Positions 23,501 to 38,500 of a stretch of DNA of 64,000 nucleotides are shown here, piece by piece (the stretch's first letter is position 1; each line of letters starts with the position of its first letter). The notes beneath the pieces are model-generated. The model saw only the letters and a program-made list of their open reading frames with translations. It searched no databases and was not told where the DNA came from. A program made the translations under genes and the position numbers. The stretch is from Oryzias latipes (lineage: Eukaryota > Chordata > Actinopteri > Beloniformes > Adrianichthyidae), in the NCBI RefSeq assembly GCF_002234675.1, contig NC_019879.2, forward strand, positions 5,089,325 through 5,153,324. Direction: 5' to 3'.

Positions 23501-26500
23501 AAAAAAAAAAGAAATAAATACATTGTTAACCCTCCTGTTATGTTCATTTGTGAGAAACAGAGATGATGTTCCTGGTCAAGTGTTAAGAGTATGTTAAGTG
23601 ACTCAGAGAATCAGCAAACCTTTTTTTACAGTAAGATCTTGAAGGCTAACAACATAATATTCTATTTTCCAATGATTTCATAGATTCAGAAATGCAATAA
23701 AAATGACAACTGTTTCTACAAATATAGGATGAAATCAGAGTATTAGTTGGCCAATGATGCTTCATGAAAGGAATAAATAAATAAGGATGAGAAAGAATTA
23801 CTGTGAAATTACGAGATAAACAGTCTGCTATGATTGTGTCATATGAGGTTGTGCAAGTTATTAGTTCTTGGTCTCAGATTTTGTCAAATAAATTTCCCGT
23901 CAAAATGCGACTTATAGTCCAGTGCGACTTATCTGTGTTTTTTTCTAATTTATAATGCATTTTTGGGCTGGTGCGACTTATACTCCGCAGCGACTTATAG
24001 TCTGGAAAATACAGTATTCGTTATGTAATAATAGCATATATTAAGAAACAGAACCATCAAGTTTTGTGCAAAAGTTTTCATAATAAATATAAGTTTTGCA
24101 AATCTCAACAAAAAACTGAGGTTTTAGGGTAGTTTTTCATTTCAAACACTAATTGGAGACGCACAAAACACAGTCATATGTAATTATATTGAAATTAAAA
24201 TAAAAACAATAGCTACAAAATGTAGTAGTTAAAAAGGAAAGCTGTTTTAGCAACATTTGCACCAGGGAGTACTGTGTTGTCATTTAACCTTTTGGCTTCA
24301 GTGATTAAAGCTTTAGACAGTGAACTACAGCCATTGACATCTCCATAAAACCTTTATTGTTGGTAAAAAATGCTGTCATCGTTCTTTTCCTTAGCCTTTC
24401 TCAAGTTACTGTTATTTAACTTTGGCTAGAAGTGTTTTATTTGACAGTTTTGTAAGTGATGGACTTTGTTTAGCTGCCACATGACTGAAGTATTGAACCT
24501 AAGACAAAAACAAAAAATCAGCTGAAAAGTCAGAAAAGGGAAAACGTGTTTTTGAGGTTTTACTAAATATAACAATGTTGATTGTGATCCGTCATGTTTT
24601 TGCAGCATCGTGTTCCTGCATGGCCTTCAGTCCAGAGACCAGGAGATTGTTTGTGGGCACGGTTGCTGGAAACATCTGCGTAAGTCCAACCCTCTGGCTC
24701 TGCTTTCCTTTTTAAACCCAGCTGTCTGCTTGAATTTTCAATTTTATGCATCTGATTTAAATACATGAAATAAACGGGGCAAGTTGTTTAAAGACCCATT
24801 CTGATCCCCTCCCCATTGCTGAGTGCTCAGATCAGGAAGCTTGTGGCCCGCCCAGCGTATTTTCTACTTCACAAATAAGCTCTTTTCCAAATGGCAATTT
24901 TTTTTGTCTGCTGCTGATTCACAGCGACTTGGGTAAATACTCAGAAACACAATTTTAATCTTAATTTTCTTTATATATGTCCCCCATCATGAGAAAAATG
25001 CCACAAGAATATGTCAAAAACACACTTTTCTTTGGAATGGGTCATGTTGTTGCATACGTTTTTTGACAGTAAGAATTTTCTTGCAAAGCTGATTACGGTA
25101 AATTATGTTATTAGTTGGAGTTTTTGCCCCTGAAGAACAGACAACATGTAAAGTTTATAATCTAAATCTACAATTTAAAAAAAATTCGATGTGGAGTTCC
25201 ACACAGCTCATGATTAGGACCATTTTCATTTTAATGTGTGTATTTATGTATATAAATTACAACAATTAAATCAACATTTATAGGTAAGGTTATGTGCATT
25301 TTTGGACATTTTTGTAAAAATGTTGTCAAAGAATGAATATGTAGACGGTGTAAGCTGTGTCTATATTTATGAATGTGTGAAAAACGAAAAAGTTGTGTGT
25401 GTGGACTAAGCTTGCAAACTAAATTAATATATGAAAAAAGAAGGACTTCAAAAGTTTTGGGTGACTGTGAGACAACAAGGAAGGATCCTTGTTTTCTTGC
25501 ACTATTTACATAAATAAGTAGCTACATTAAAATGAGCAACTTTAACCAAGCGTTACCTTTAAATATTCAATAAAATAGTGGGGTTTCAAAACATGTCTAC
25601 CCTTAGTTTGATTCTCTCTGTCTCTTTAAAAGACTAAAATGACCAGCAGAAAAGCTGTTTTGTGTGACTGGACTTCCTGCCGTTTTTGGGTTTTAAAACT
25701 TGCCATGGTTGAAGGGAAAGTCATTCTTATTGCTTCCTGCATTGCATTTGTGGTATTTGTTTTCAATGTTAGCACCCTTAAGAAGCTAAACAGAGACAAA
25801 AACATGATACAAACCATGTCTTATTAATGTATTACGGGAGATTAAACCTATTTCTAAGAAAGGAAATTAGAGCCTGAACTGCAGAGAGGCAAATGATATT
25901 GTTCACTGCAGCCTGAAAACTGAAGATTCATTAACCCCCCATGTAAAATTTAGGCCTTTTTCTGCTTTATAGTTAAGACTTTTCTGCAGGTTTGCTCAAT
26001 CAAATCCTCGCATTTTACTTAAAGGAAAGAAATGTTGTTTTTTTTCTCCCCCCCCCAAAAAATAGAATAGGATTAAAACGTTATTGATCCCGAGCAGGGA
26101 TAGTCAGCCATCCAGCAGAAGGCCCTCCGTGTTGTTGTGAAAAGGAACCACAGCAGTAATGTTTGCATCGAAGGATCACAAACAAGTGTGACAAACAACA
26201 GAGGGGTCCACTCTGATCCACCATGTGAATCTGCCAAATGTCGGTTTTTCTGTTTAAAGTTCACTGTCGACTAAGTTGGTTTTGGAACAAAACGGTACGA
26301 GTCACTGACAGTCAGTATTTAGGGGAAGAGTTTGTTGTAGATTTTGATCAGAGGACAACCACAAAGCATTAGGTTCCCCAAAATATTTTAAAAGGCTGCA
26401 GAAAAGTGGATTAGGACTTCCTAATTTGTTTACTGAAAAGGCCCTTTTTTTAATGAGATTTTAATTGACTGGTTTATTGCATAGAAGTTTGTGTTTTTGA

Positions 26501-29500
26501 AAAAAACTTTTAATTTTATGTTCAAAACAAGTGATTTTGATAGTCGCTGTGTAATCTGAACCTGTAAACGTTTGGCTGAACGTTAGGGATTCTCCGCATT
26601 TTAACACAACAAATCAACAACTGCATGGGTTCAGTTAAGCTCAACTCCTTATCTGCTTCCTGTCTTCTAGGAGTTCTCCCTTTCAGAAGACTACAACAAG
26701 ATGACCCCGGCTCTCACATACAGTGGTGAGGCAGGAAATGTTTGTGTACGCTTATCAGAGTCAGTAAATGTCACACATTTTTGGAAGTGAACCAGGGCGC
26801 ACAGAAAAATGTCAAATGAGCTTCAGTTTTGTTTAAAAATTAACTGGCTTCAGGGCACTTCATATGCAAATGCATGTTTGTCGTTTTCCAGAGCATCGGG
26901 CTTCTTGGAGTTAGTTTGAGTGTATTATTATCACTGCTGTTTTGTATGTATTGGCCATTTGGTGACAGTCAGACTAACTTTTTCTTTCAGATCTTTCAGA
27001 CTCCGTAACTAAGGGGATGGTTGATATTTCTGATTTTTTTTCAATCCCCTTAAAACTTAATAAATAATAAAATAAATTATTTTCCACAAAGCTACAGTAC
27101 AGATTGTAGACTTTTAGTGAGGGTTAATATATTGTTCCTTTTTTTTTTGCTTAATTCTGTTGTAACAAAACACTTACAGATATAGGTGCATGAATGTAAC
27201 ATACAGATAAGTCACTATGTTGAAATAATTAAAATAGAGGTTAAGAAATCAGTCAACAGGACTGGATTTATTTTGAAACATTAAGTCCAATTGACAGATT
27301 TTTTTTATACCTTATTTGATAGAATCTACCGGGATGAATGAGAATCTAAACAGATATGTTGAAAAAGCTAATTGACCATCACAGGATCTCTCTTTTTCTT
27401 TAGTGTGTTGCATTTGGTAGTAGAATAGGTCCTATCAATCGGTCTGTTAATCAATTCTAGGAGTAAAATCCGAGCAAATTAAAAAAAAAAGTGGACATAT
27501 AGTGGATCCATATGCACATGATGAAGTATAGATGACTGATTCTTAAGACCACAGTTATTGCTCTTTAATAAATTGTTCAGAATTCTAGTTTTAACCTAAA
27601 ATGTTATTTATTTATCTTAAAAAATTACATTAAAATTTCAATTGATCTTATAAAATTGAAGTTTGTGTTTGCATGATCTAAAACATCTTTTCAGAACTTA
27701 GCTGAGGACAAATTCATCTTAAAGTCTTACTTCACCCTCTCGAAAATTAAGACACTTATTTGTGTTTATGTTGTTGTAACTGATAAATACAAGTGAAATA
27801 TTGTTTTTGTTTTTGCATAAATAAAACACAGAGAAAAAAATCACCTTTTTTACCGACACAGGAAATCGTTCATAACTTTTGACAAAGGTTCCTATGACTT
27901 CCTGTCAAAATAAAAGACACCCTGTGCCACATAGGATCATCTCACTGCAAGAAATGTAGTAGTAGGTAGTGTTATGTACGCAGTGATAAAAAAAAACACA
28001 GTTTATTCTACCGTTTGTGAGGTGACTCCACCATAAATGTGTAAATCTAAACTAAAATTAAATCAGAGCTATTTCAGTGACCCTTACTGTATTATTTGGA
28101 GCATAAACTAAAACTTAAAAATTCCTTCAAAAATAGAAAATCTGTCTTGTTATCCAGTGTGCTTATAATTTAAATTCTGTTTGTGCTTACTGACCTTCAA
28201 TTGATTTTCTGTGTAGCATGACAGTCAAAAGTCAGTCAAAATGTTTTAGTTTGGGAAACCACAAAGCTGAACTGTTAATGGATTATTGGTGCATCATGGG
28301 TACTGTAGTCAGGAGCCACACGGAGTGATGCGTATGTCCTACAACTGTTTGTAAATCCCTAGAAAAAAGTTTGAGTTATTTCACTTTTACGTTAATATTT
28401 CCTTTCTTTCTACTTTGCAGTAACCTTTTAAAAATTAAAAACATTATTTTTAATCAGAGGGCCACAATAGAGGAGTTCATCTTGTACCATGCAGACTCTT
28501 TTTTTTTTTTGCTGAGTGCATTCTATGCCACCCAAAGAACATCTGGAATACCATACTTATCACTAGCACATTTGGAGTTTTAAGCTCTTAGAACAAGCTA
28601 TGACAAGTATATGGAAATATCACTCATTTATGCAGTAGATTGTTTGGAGGAGTTTCAAATAAGTGGCTTGGAGGAGGTATGCAAATGTGCTACAACATGA
28701 CTAAAAGCAGTAGTAATATATCTAATGCTTAGACTGTTAATAAATAGTTCTTGTGCAGTTCAGTGACTTTGAAAAACCAAAACCGAGGAGCGATATGCTT
28801 AAGAAAAAACAAACTAAAGTCCCTAAAATGGATTCCCAATAGCTGACAATTTTCATTTATTTATTATTTTCTTAAACTTTTTTTGAGAAAATAATAAGTA
28901 AACTACCTTTTTTATGTCTGCGTGAACCATAAAACTTTCTCATCTTCGTATAATGCTAAACCTTAGTCCAGAGGCGATCCTGGCTAGTTTGACGCCATGG
29001 ACGAAACACTGGACGGCACCCTCAACCCCCTTTCCAGCCCCGCCCCAGCCTGCATGAATACAAACACAAGAACAAAATATATCATTTATTTTACGTTATT
29101 AATCACATAAGTAAAATATACTTGCATAGTTTAATTCACAATTGAGATGTGGTATGCAGTTAGTTCACACTTAACACGTATCTGTTTGTGTTTATTTTTT
29201 GAAGGCTTACTGGCTTCTGGTAAAGATTGCCACACTTTTCTGGTTTTTTTTTCATGAGCTTAACACAACCCTGACATGAATTATGAATGAATTAAATCTG
29301 TTCATTTGCTTGCATAAAACCGAACAACAAAAGACAAACGGGTGTGTACACTGCATCTAAAGCATTGCCTGTACGACGGAGGAGCCTAGATGAAATCCAC
29401 CTTTAAGCTAATTTACAGGACTAGTCTAATTAAGTGCAAACTTAGCCAAATGTTGCTCAAAATTTGACTCTTTAAACAGTAAATTTGGTCGTTTTTGGCG

Positions 29501-32500
29501 CCTAGCGAGTGTTAATTTTGGACACCGCCTGCATTCCTTCATTCTTGGAGTGTTCTTTTCCTCTTCTTTTGTTTCTTAACGGGGCACCTGAACCCTTGAA
29601 TAGTTCAAACACCAACAGATGAGTGAGATGATGGAAACAAATTCACTTTGATGCCAACTCCTATTTTTCTTTCTTTTACTTTAAAAAAAATCCACTTAAC
29701 CCAATAAAGCATATTAAATTAATGAATGAAACATATTTTTTATGTATTTATTAGGAAGCAGCAGGTAGTTTGTTGTGGTCCGGAATCATAAGCGGTGACT
29801 CTAAGCCCCTCCCCCACCTCCCGACCTGCTTTTCCTTTCTACCTGTTCACACCCTCTGCAGCTGCAAGTTGGTTTCCCCTGTGCGCACCCCCACCCCCTT
29901 GCACGCGCTCATCCAGCGTGTTCTCCACACACAGTGCAAAATACTATCATTATAGCAGCAAGTTGACACGATGGTAGGGGCGACCTAGCGCGAATTTCAT
30001 AAACATGACGTGGAAATGAGTGGCTTTAGTCTAGGAAAATTACGGGGAAGGCAATTTTTTTTAGTTTGATTTAATTTTTTGTGTGCGCCCCCTACGAGAT
30101 TGCGCCGTGGGCGACCGCCCACATTGCCCATAGGAAAAAACTATTACTGCTTGTGCCTACTAGTAGTTTCTACTGTAAGGTTTTATCTCTAACATCTTCT
30201 CTAACATCCCTCTCTCTTCTTCCCTTCTTTCCTTTTCCGTCCGGTCCAACACCAAAGATTTTCAAACATGGTTGAAATTAATAAAGTTTGGCCTCAATTA
30301 CAAAAGGGGTTTATTCAGACATACCTTTGGTTTGTCTGAAGATTAATAACCCCTCTTGTTAAAGTAAAATATGTCCAACACAAGGGGCCCTCAGTTCTCA
30401 TCTGCCTGCCTAGCTGTTGGACAGGACAAGTTAAAAAAAAAAAAAGGTTTTATCTCCAGTTCTATAACTGCTACACTGATCAAAAGGAACAATAAATGGA
30501 TGTCCTGCTCTAAACATTTGTGCATTTTTTGTGTGTGTCCAGACCATCAAGGTACCAGGATGACGGTGGTGCTCTTTGTGTTGGAGGTGGAGTGGCTCCT
30601 GAGCACCGGGCAGGACAAAAGCTTAACATGGCACTGCTCAGAGAGCGGCCAGCTGCTGGGGACATACAACACCACTGCATGTGTTTCAGGACTGCAGTAT
30701 CCTTTAAAAGTCACTTTTCTGTTGTTGATTTTGTTCTTACTTACAGGTTCTTAACACCACAAGGGAATTAGTTTTTATTGAGTACGAAGTGTCAAGGCTT
30801 TCTGTGAGTTTTTTTAATCTTAAAAGCAATATTTTGTAATATCTTGGGCTATTTTGGGCTACACGAGGTTGACTGAAATTAGCATGCAGAAAGTTTGTGC
30901 TAATAAGAAAATCTATCAACAGGGATCAGTCATGCTGTTGTCTAGGAAACAGTATGTGCATCTTTTTGTAATGAGCAGATGAAAGGCAGGGAGAGCTCTG
31001 CAGTGACCCTGGTCCATACCAACGAGCCTACCGCGAGGTCATCAGAGTGTTGAAGTCTTGTTAGTCTATGAATTTTTTACATAGTTTCAAAAAAAAGTTT
31101 CAAAAAAATCTTTTGATTCACACCCTTTTTATGACAGCTGGTTTTGGAGAATTGAAGAAATGTGTGCATAGAAATCTGCTTTTATCATCGATTATTTAAA
31201 TCGGAATTTACTATCGAAAGGTTAATTTGTTACTTAAAATAGGATTTCACTTAACACTCCAACTATAACTTTTAGTACATCAAAATGTCCAATTAGTTGT
31301 TTTAATTTGAAAGTATTTTTCAAAGTATGTTACTTTAGGGAGAAATGACCACATTTTAGGGTGTGATGGTGTCATGGGTGTTGTGTTAAACGAGCTTTTA
31401 CTGTTAAAGCATTCCACAGAGAGTGATCTTTAAAATGGACAAAAAGTCAGATAAAACATATTTAAATTAATTATGTTGGATTATGGGCTTCAATTTGTTT
31501 AAAGACCAATTTAAAATAGCATTTTTGTCTATTTTTGTTGTACCAGTAATGGTACACTGGGGATGTGAGGTGCTGTAAGCTTGCAGGAGAGCAAGTAAAC
31601 AGATGGGTTATGGGAAGTGGGGGTGGGCTTACTCTTTGCCAACAGACCAGCCCGCAACGGCAAAAAGGGTTAATTCTTAAGGTGTTTTTAGCTGTTTAGC
31701 TGAAACACAATTGGTGCAATAATTCTCTTGGTAGTGAAATAGCCATTGATTGAACTGTGTCAATAATCTGTTGACTTGGTAATACTGAAGGAATACCTTT
31801 AAAACGTTTGATTTCACCATCTTGGTTTAAAACATTTTAAGTTTTTCAATAGGGTGAAAAGAGATATAAATTTACCTTTTTAGATCTTAAGTTATTGACT
31901 TTCTCACTCTTTGCTGATCTTCGTTGGTCATTGGGAAAAAAGTTCTCTTACTGTCAACTTATTTGGGTTAGTATTTTCTTATGCAGGCGACTTAATGCAG
32001 GATGATATTGAAGGTATTTTGTTTGTGTAGTTATCTTTTATGTGCCTCCGCGTGAACATGTACTGATTTCGGTGTGTAGTGACTTAACCAGGCCAGAGGA
32101 GAACTCTGACAGCAGCTGGTAAACGAGCTGAGAGCTATTCTCTAACATTGTTAAAATCTTTTACTTTGGTTTTTAGTAGTTTTTGCACCTTTGAATCCAG
32201 TCAGTGTTGAGTTTTCCTGAGTTGAACTGAATTGTAGAGGTGTAGACAACAGCTAAGGATCTGAGTTGACACGGCAGATCTTTCCATTTTTTTTCACCTT
32301 AATTCCGAACAAGATTTGACGTCGAGACCAGACACGCCTTTGTAGGTGACCAGTCTGGTCAGGTGACCATCCTAAAGCTGGAGCAGGACAGATGCAGCCT
32401 AGTTACCACCTTCAAAGGACACACAGGTACACAACAAAAACACACACTTGGATCACATTTAAGCAAAATCAGGTTTGTAGCTATTCTGATGAACATATTT

Positions 32501-35500
32501 TGCTTTTGACAAAAGAAAAAAAACATTTTAACATCAAAGTAATACTTTTTAACATGACATTTGCGGCTGTCTCAATAAAACCCTTTTCAGCAAATGAGCA
32601 ATAAAAAAATCTGTTCTGCAGCTTGGTTTCTGGACTTAAAGCATTAAAAAAAAGAATTTAATGTAGATGAAACAAAAGCAGCAGCTTTAAATGTTAACTT
32701 CTTGTTACACGTTGAGAAAAAACAGGAGGATTATAGTTTTTGTTTCACAGCATAACATGAAGCTCATTATGGCCCCAGCCTTAGATTCCTTTCAAGCCAG
32801 AGAATTTGATCTGCACAAGAGCAGAGCAGAGCTAAAAAATATCTTCTCACACTTGACTCAGCCAGCTGATTTTCAGTGAGTGAGGACTCTGTTAATCATT
32901 TCAGACTTAAGACCCTCTAAAATGATGTTGTTGTTTTTTTGGAAAGTGGCATTGCTTCCTGAAAAAAACTTGTCGCTCCTTGGCCTATGAAGAAAACTAG
33001 AAATGTGCAAAATAAGACATGAAACACAGTCTTTTAGTCAATTTAATGCACTTTGCGCCAATCATTTGAATGAAATTTGAAGATGTTGCTGCAGGCTTTA
33101 AGGAAACAAGCACACACGGTCCTAAACAAGTTACTTACTTTTCTGTGCTTTTCTGCAGGGAATATCACAGCACTGTGTTGGGATCCTATTCACAGGATGC
33201 TGTTCTCGGGCAGCTCAGATCAGTCTATCATCATGTGGGACATCGGAGGACGGACTGGCACTGCTATCGAACTGCAAGGACACAAGTAAGCGTAACAAAA
33301 AACGTTGAATTGCCCTTGAATGTAAAGTATGAAGATGACCTGGCTCTACGCGCCCTTTCCGTTACTGACCTTTCAGTCGACCAGGGTTATCTCTGAATTC
33401 CTTCACTACTCACTATTCAGTGCATGATAGAGTGCATTTGCCATTTGTAGAACTGTCTGAATCTACTATTCCAAAATCCAGTGTCCTAGAAATTTCCCAG
33501 AGGTCTCTGCAAAAAACTAGTTTCCATCCATGCTTATTTGTTGAATATACACCATAAGGGATTGCATTTGAACAATTTTAATGTTCTTGGTGGATGAAAT
33601 ACTTTGTTTGTGGTTTCCCTCTTCAGGGACAAAGTTCAGGGCTTGTGCTATGCTTCACCCACTCATCACCTCATCTCCTGCAGCTCAGATGGAAGGATGG
33701 TCATCTGGGACATGAATGTGACACGGGAAGAGGTGAGAGTGGGCAAAGAGGTCATCAGATTGATTGCTGACTATCATCAGTCTGACTCACAAACACAGAA
33801 ATGTCCCAAGGTGTGAAAAAGATCTGAAAATGCATGGGTTTGTGCAGAGATGCAACCGCAGTTAAGTAGAATCCTAAATGTTTTTAAACGCAGAGCAGAG
33901 GTCCAAGAATGACTCATCTGATTAGCAGAACTTTGTTTGAATTCCTGTCTCACCATCTGGCTTCAGCTTTATGAGGTCTGCACTGTTAGACTCAATTTCT
34001 TCTACGTTTAATCAGAGACACTTTGTGCTTCAGTATCAGTATCAGTATGTGCTGTGTCTTTCTCCCAGTCTGAACTCCAGTTACCTAAGTATTCCCTCCA
34101 CTGAAACTCATCCTAGGGCTAAAACGACGGACTTGTAAAGCCCACTACATCACAAAAATTCACAAAATAATATATTTTTTTTTTAGAATTAAGATGTTTT
34201 GTAACAACCAATATAATTTTCATGATTTGTAAACAGTCTTAATTATGTATGATTTGGTAGATTTTGCTCACAACAATGTTAGTTTGAGATTCAAAAGTAT
34301 TGACATGAATATTTAGGAAAAGAATCCTGATTTGCCCACTGTCTCAACTTTGATCTACACATTCGTAGCTGTTATAAAGAAATAATTATCAACAAAGTTT
34401 GCATTCTTTCAATACAGCAAGTAGTCATTTAAAAACATGAATAACAATAGACAGGTTAATGTCATCATAAACTTTTAAAAAACTAGTAAAACTTTTCCCA
34501 CCAAAAGTGTTTTTAAGATTTTAATGAAAGCAGCCATTTTAAAATGAGCAGAAAAAGCCCTTCTACTGCCCCTAGTGGAATGATAATTTACCACAGGACA
34601 GACAAGATGGACCAAGTTATTTAGGTTTTTAAGGAATGCTTTCATCATGCTATTGAGATAGGGGTCTTCGAAATGTAATAGGAATGGTTATTTAGGTAAA
34701 ATTTCATCACAGCCAATAAAACTGCTTTTATTTTCTTGTTTTCATTAAATTAAATACCTAACATTTCTTTTTTTTTACATAGAAATTTTAGTTTTTTGTA
34801 GAAATTTGAAGTATTTGAATATCCTTTTAAAAAAAAGAAGTTAAACAGGAGCCAATCTCTAGCAGCGTCTGGATCCTGAGGTCACGTTGGAGAACTGCAG
34901 ACACCATTCTTTGCCGTATCGTCCAAAGGCGCCTTCGCGTGTCATGTGTTTGAGTTACACTTATACAGAAACAATACATCCTTACAATTGACATTAGAAA
35001 CTGTTGATTCTTCATGATTGCATGGATAAACTCGTTTAAAAAGGAATATATCCTCAAACACTCCTCAGTTATCTGAAAGCAAGCCTGGTTTGAAGAAGGA
35101 AAAAAGTTCAGATAGAAACTTGACCTTTCTTTTACTTCCTACACATTCAAATAAACGTGAAATATTACCTTTACCTTTCAAAGACTGGACTTCATCTTTT
35201 TGATGGCTATTTTATTATTATGCATCACTTGCTCACAGTAATACCCATCACTTCATTTCAGGAGGGTTAGCAAGAGCGTGAAAAGTTGTGTTACTGCCAT
35301 CTTGTGGCTGAAGCAACAAGAAGCCAAAATCACATAGATTCTATAGAGGAATAAACAGCTTTTACTGTTTTTCATAATTACCATTTTTGCTCTGATACTT
35401 TTTTTCTCACATTCTTAACAATCCTAATTTTTTTTCATGATATTTTTTCAGTAGCGCAAATTATTTAAGTCATAAATGGGCAGTCAGATGCCTCAATAAA

Positions 35501-38500
35501 AGTGTGTGGCGCTTTCGTCCCACACATTAAACGTTTGATTGACAGATTCTTCCAATGCAGCTTTAAAGTGACAGGGCTTCCAACAATCTCTGTACTGATT
35601 GGCGAGAGTGCTTTCCATAGAAACGTTGAATCAGATTGACTCGGACCAATCAAGTTACGGATGACGTCTGGCTCCAACGTAGCAAAAGCCGTATCACAAA
35701 CGAATGGCGATTCAGTTGACTTCATTTCTATGGGACCAGAAGTAAGCCATTAAGGGGGAAGTCACGCTCACTCAGTCCAGTCAGTGGTTGAAACAAAAAA
35801 ACATATGACTTATTTAGGTTCTATCTTCAATAATAGTTTTTAGAAAAAAGAAAAGGTAAAGTGGGATCTTGTTTTGAACAATGACAGACCCCTGAGTGGC
35901 TGGACAGTGATTCCTGTCAGAAATGTGAGAAGCCGTTCTTCTGGAACTTCAAACAGATGTGGGACAGAAGGAGGATCGGCCTGCGACAGGTAATTTACAT
36001 CCATGACATCTCTAAGTCCAACCAGCTGAACCTACGCAGTCAAACTAACTAAAAAATTGAGCAGTTTTGCTGTTTCGTGTTTTTGTACGGAGCCCAGTAC
36101 TGGTTTCTCGTGTGTTCCAGATAGTTTCTCAGGCGCACGAGAAACTATCTGGTGGAGAAACTCTGGTGCGGGGCGGCCGTGGTGCAGTGGTAGGGCGGTC
36201 GACCTCTGATCGGAAGATTGCTGGCTTGATTCCCTCCTTGCATGTGTCGAAGTGTCCTTGGGCAAGACACTGAACCCCCACTTTGCCCCTGGTGGGAGGT
36301 TGGCGCCAGCGGAGCTGCCATCAGTGGGTAAATGGGACTGTGACTGTAAAGCGCTTTGGGCATTCGAAGAAGGTAGAAAAGCGGCATATAAGTATACGCT
36401 ATTTACGCCATTCGGTGATAATAATGACTGTACACGTTTGGACATTTTCACTAATAAAAGGAATTACAAAAACACAAATTATCTCTTTTCCAGACTTTGA
36501 CTTTGAAAAAACATCCTCCTCAAATTGGTAGATTCCAGTTCCTTCATAATACTACCTAAAACTCCATAAGATACTAACACACAAAGTATAAACTCATTTT
36601 ATTGTTTAGTTTTTGCGTAATCTACTTCTGAAATATTATGAAAGGTGTAACATTGATGTGAGTTAACGGACTTTAGCTGTGAATTCAACTTGTTCCTCAT
36701 ATTACCGTTACTTCATAGTACCAAGTAGTACTTCAGAGTACGAACACACAAAGTGTCAACTCATTTTACTGCTATAAAACAGCAAGGACACAAGTAAACG
36801 TAACAAAAAACTTTGAATTGCCCTTGTTTTATGCAGATGACCTGGCTCTACGCGCCCTTTCCGTTACTGACCTTTCAGTTGACTAGGGTTATCTCTGAAT
36901 TCCTTCACTACTCACTATTCGGTGCACGATATAGTGCATTTGCCATTTGTAGAACTGTCTGAATCTACTATTCCAAAATCCAGTGCCCTAGAAATTTCCC
37001 AGAGGTCAGAAGTGGATTACCAATTGTTGAAGTCCAGTGACGGCTTATTTATGACGGCTGCAAATGACCACTTAGTTTCTTGTGCACCCAAGAAACCAGT
37101 GCTTGTTTTTTTTCCTAAGACCTTTAAAGGGCTGCATATTTTTGTGACAATACACATTTTAACGACGCGCTTCATTGGCACTGGCATGGATTTATCTTGT
37201 GTATTTTTTTGGCAGCACCACTGCAGGAAGTGCGGTGAAGCAGTGTGTGCCAAGTGTTCGTCCAACAGCTCCCCGATCCCCCTCATGGGCTTTGAGTTTC
37301 CGGTCCGTGTGTGCAACACCTGTCATGAGTCCATCCCTGAGAAGGAGTGAGTAACAGTCAGCCGCCATGCAACGACTCTTGGTGCTCCTGGCCTTCTTGG
37401 CGCCGACACACTGAAAACCCCTGCTCCCTCTGTGTCTTCCAGCCGAGTGTCCACGTCCACCTTTCACAACAGCGAGCACAACATTGTTTACATGCACTAC
37501 GAGTCCACTATTGGAATCCTGCTTACCTCTGGCACAGACAAGGTTATCAAGGTCTGGATGATCCCTCGGTTTTCATGAGTTCTAAGAGAAGTATGGTAGA
37601 GCAATGACATACTGTACTGAGTTAATACTATAGGGAAGTGAATGTGACTTTTTTTAGTTAAGATACCACTTCTATAAAGATATCAAATTTTACACTTATT
37701 TACCAGCAGGAACGTTTCATTTAAACAAATGAAAAAAAAAAAATTAAAGTTAATTAAGCCTCCCCATGGGACTTGTTCAGTTTGTCCTTCTAAATAGACT
37801 CACAATTTTTGCATAACATTACCTTCACTTAATGAAAACTTGAATAAGCCCCAGGTCCTCCAATCCTCATGGTCCAATTCCCACTAGTGCATCTTCAACA
37901 CTAACAAGAAAAATTAGGAACTACAAACACTACAAGGCTCCTATTGGAGCATTCCTTAATATATTACAAAATAAATCAAGTGGAGTTCTTGTAAAAGCAA
38001 AATTGGAAATGAAAATAGGTAGCTTTTATGCACAAGTAACAGTTGGCTAGAATTGAGAAAGACTCATGAGGGAAAAGTGAAACGTCTTCTATAATTAACA
38101 ATAAACTAAGTACAGATTACCCACTACTTTAATGGAATCCACCTGGATGAATGAAGGATTTTCAATCATGTGACTGTTCCAAATAAATACAAACTGTTAC
38201 AAAAATGCAACAAGTTGTAACAGGACACAATGTACGTTTAAGTATTTGTTATTTCATTCATTGGATAATTATAAGTATTTTGCTTATCTTAATTTTGCCT
38301 AGCTTTTATTTAGCAGCATTGCTAAGTGGTTAAAAGAACACAGAGTTGAGAGGACACCTTAAAGTAAAAAGGGTTGCCTTAAATCCCACTGATTTCACTA
38401 TAGAGCTTCATATAGAGCTCCTGTAGGAGCCTAATGGTCATCCATCCATTCATTTTTTTATCTACTTAATTCCTTTTGGGGTGATGGGAGCCTATTCCAG

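Noticed and set aside
36171..36240. Possible tRNA gene from the A and B boxes
   Set aside because: It does not fold as a tRNA and continues into a SINE body; second copy at 55289 confirms the family.
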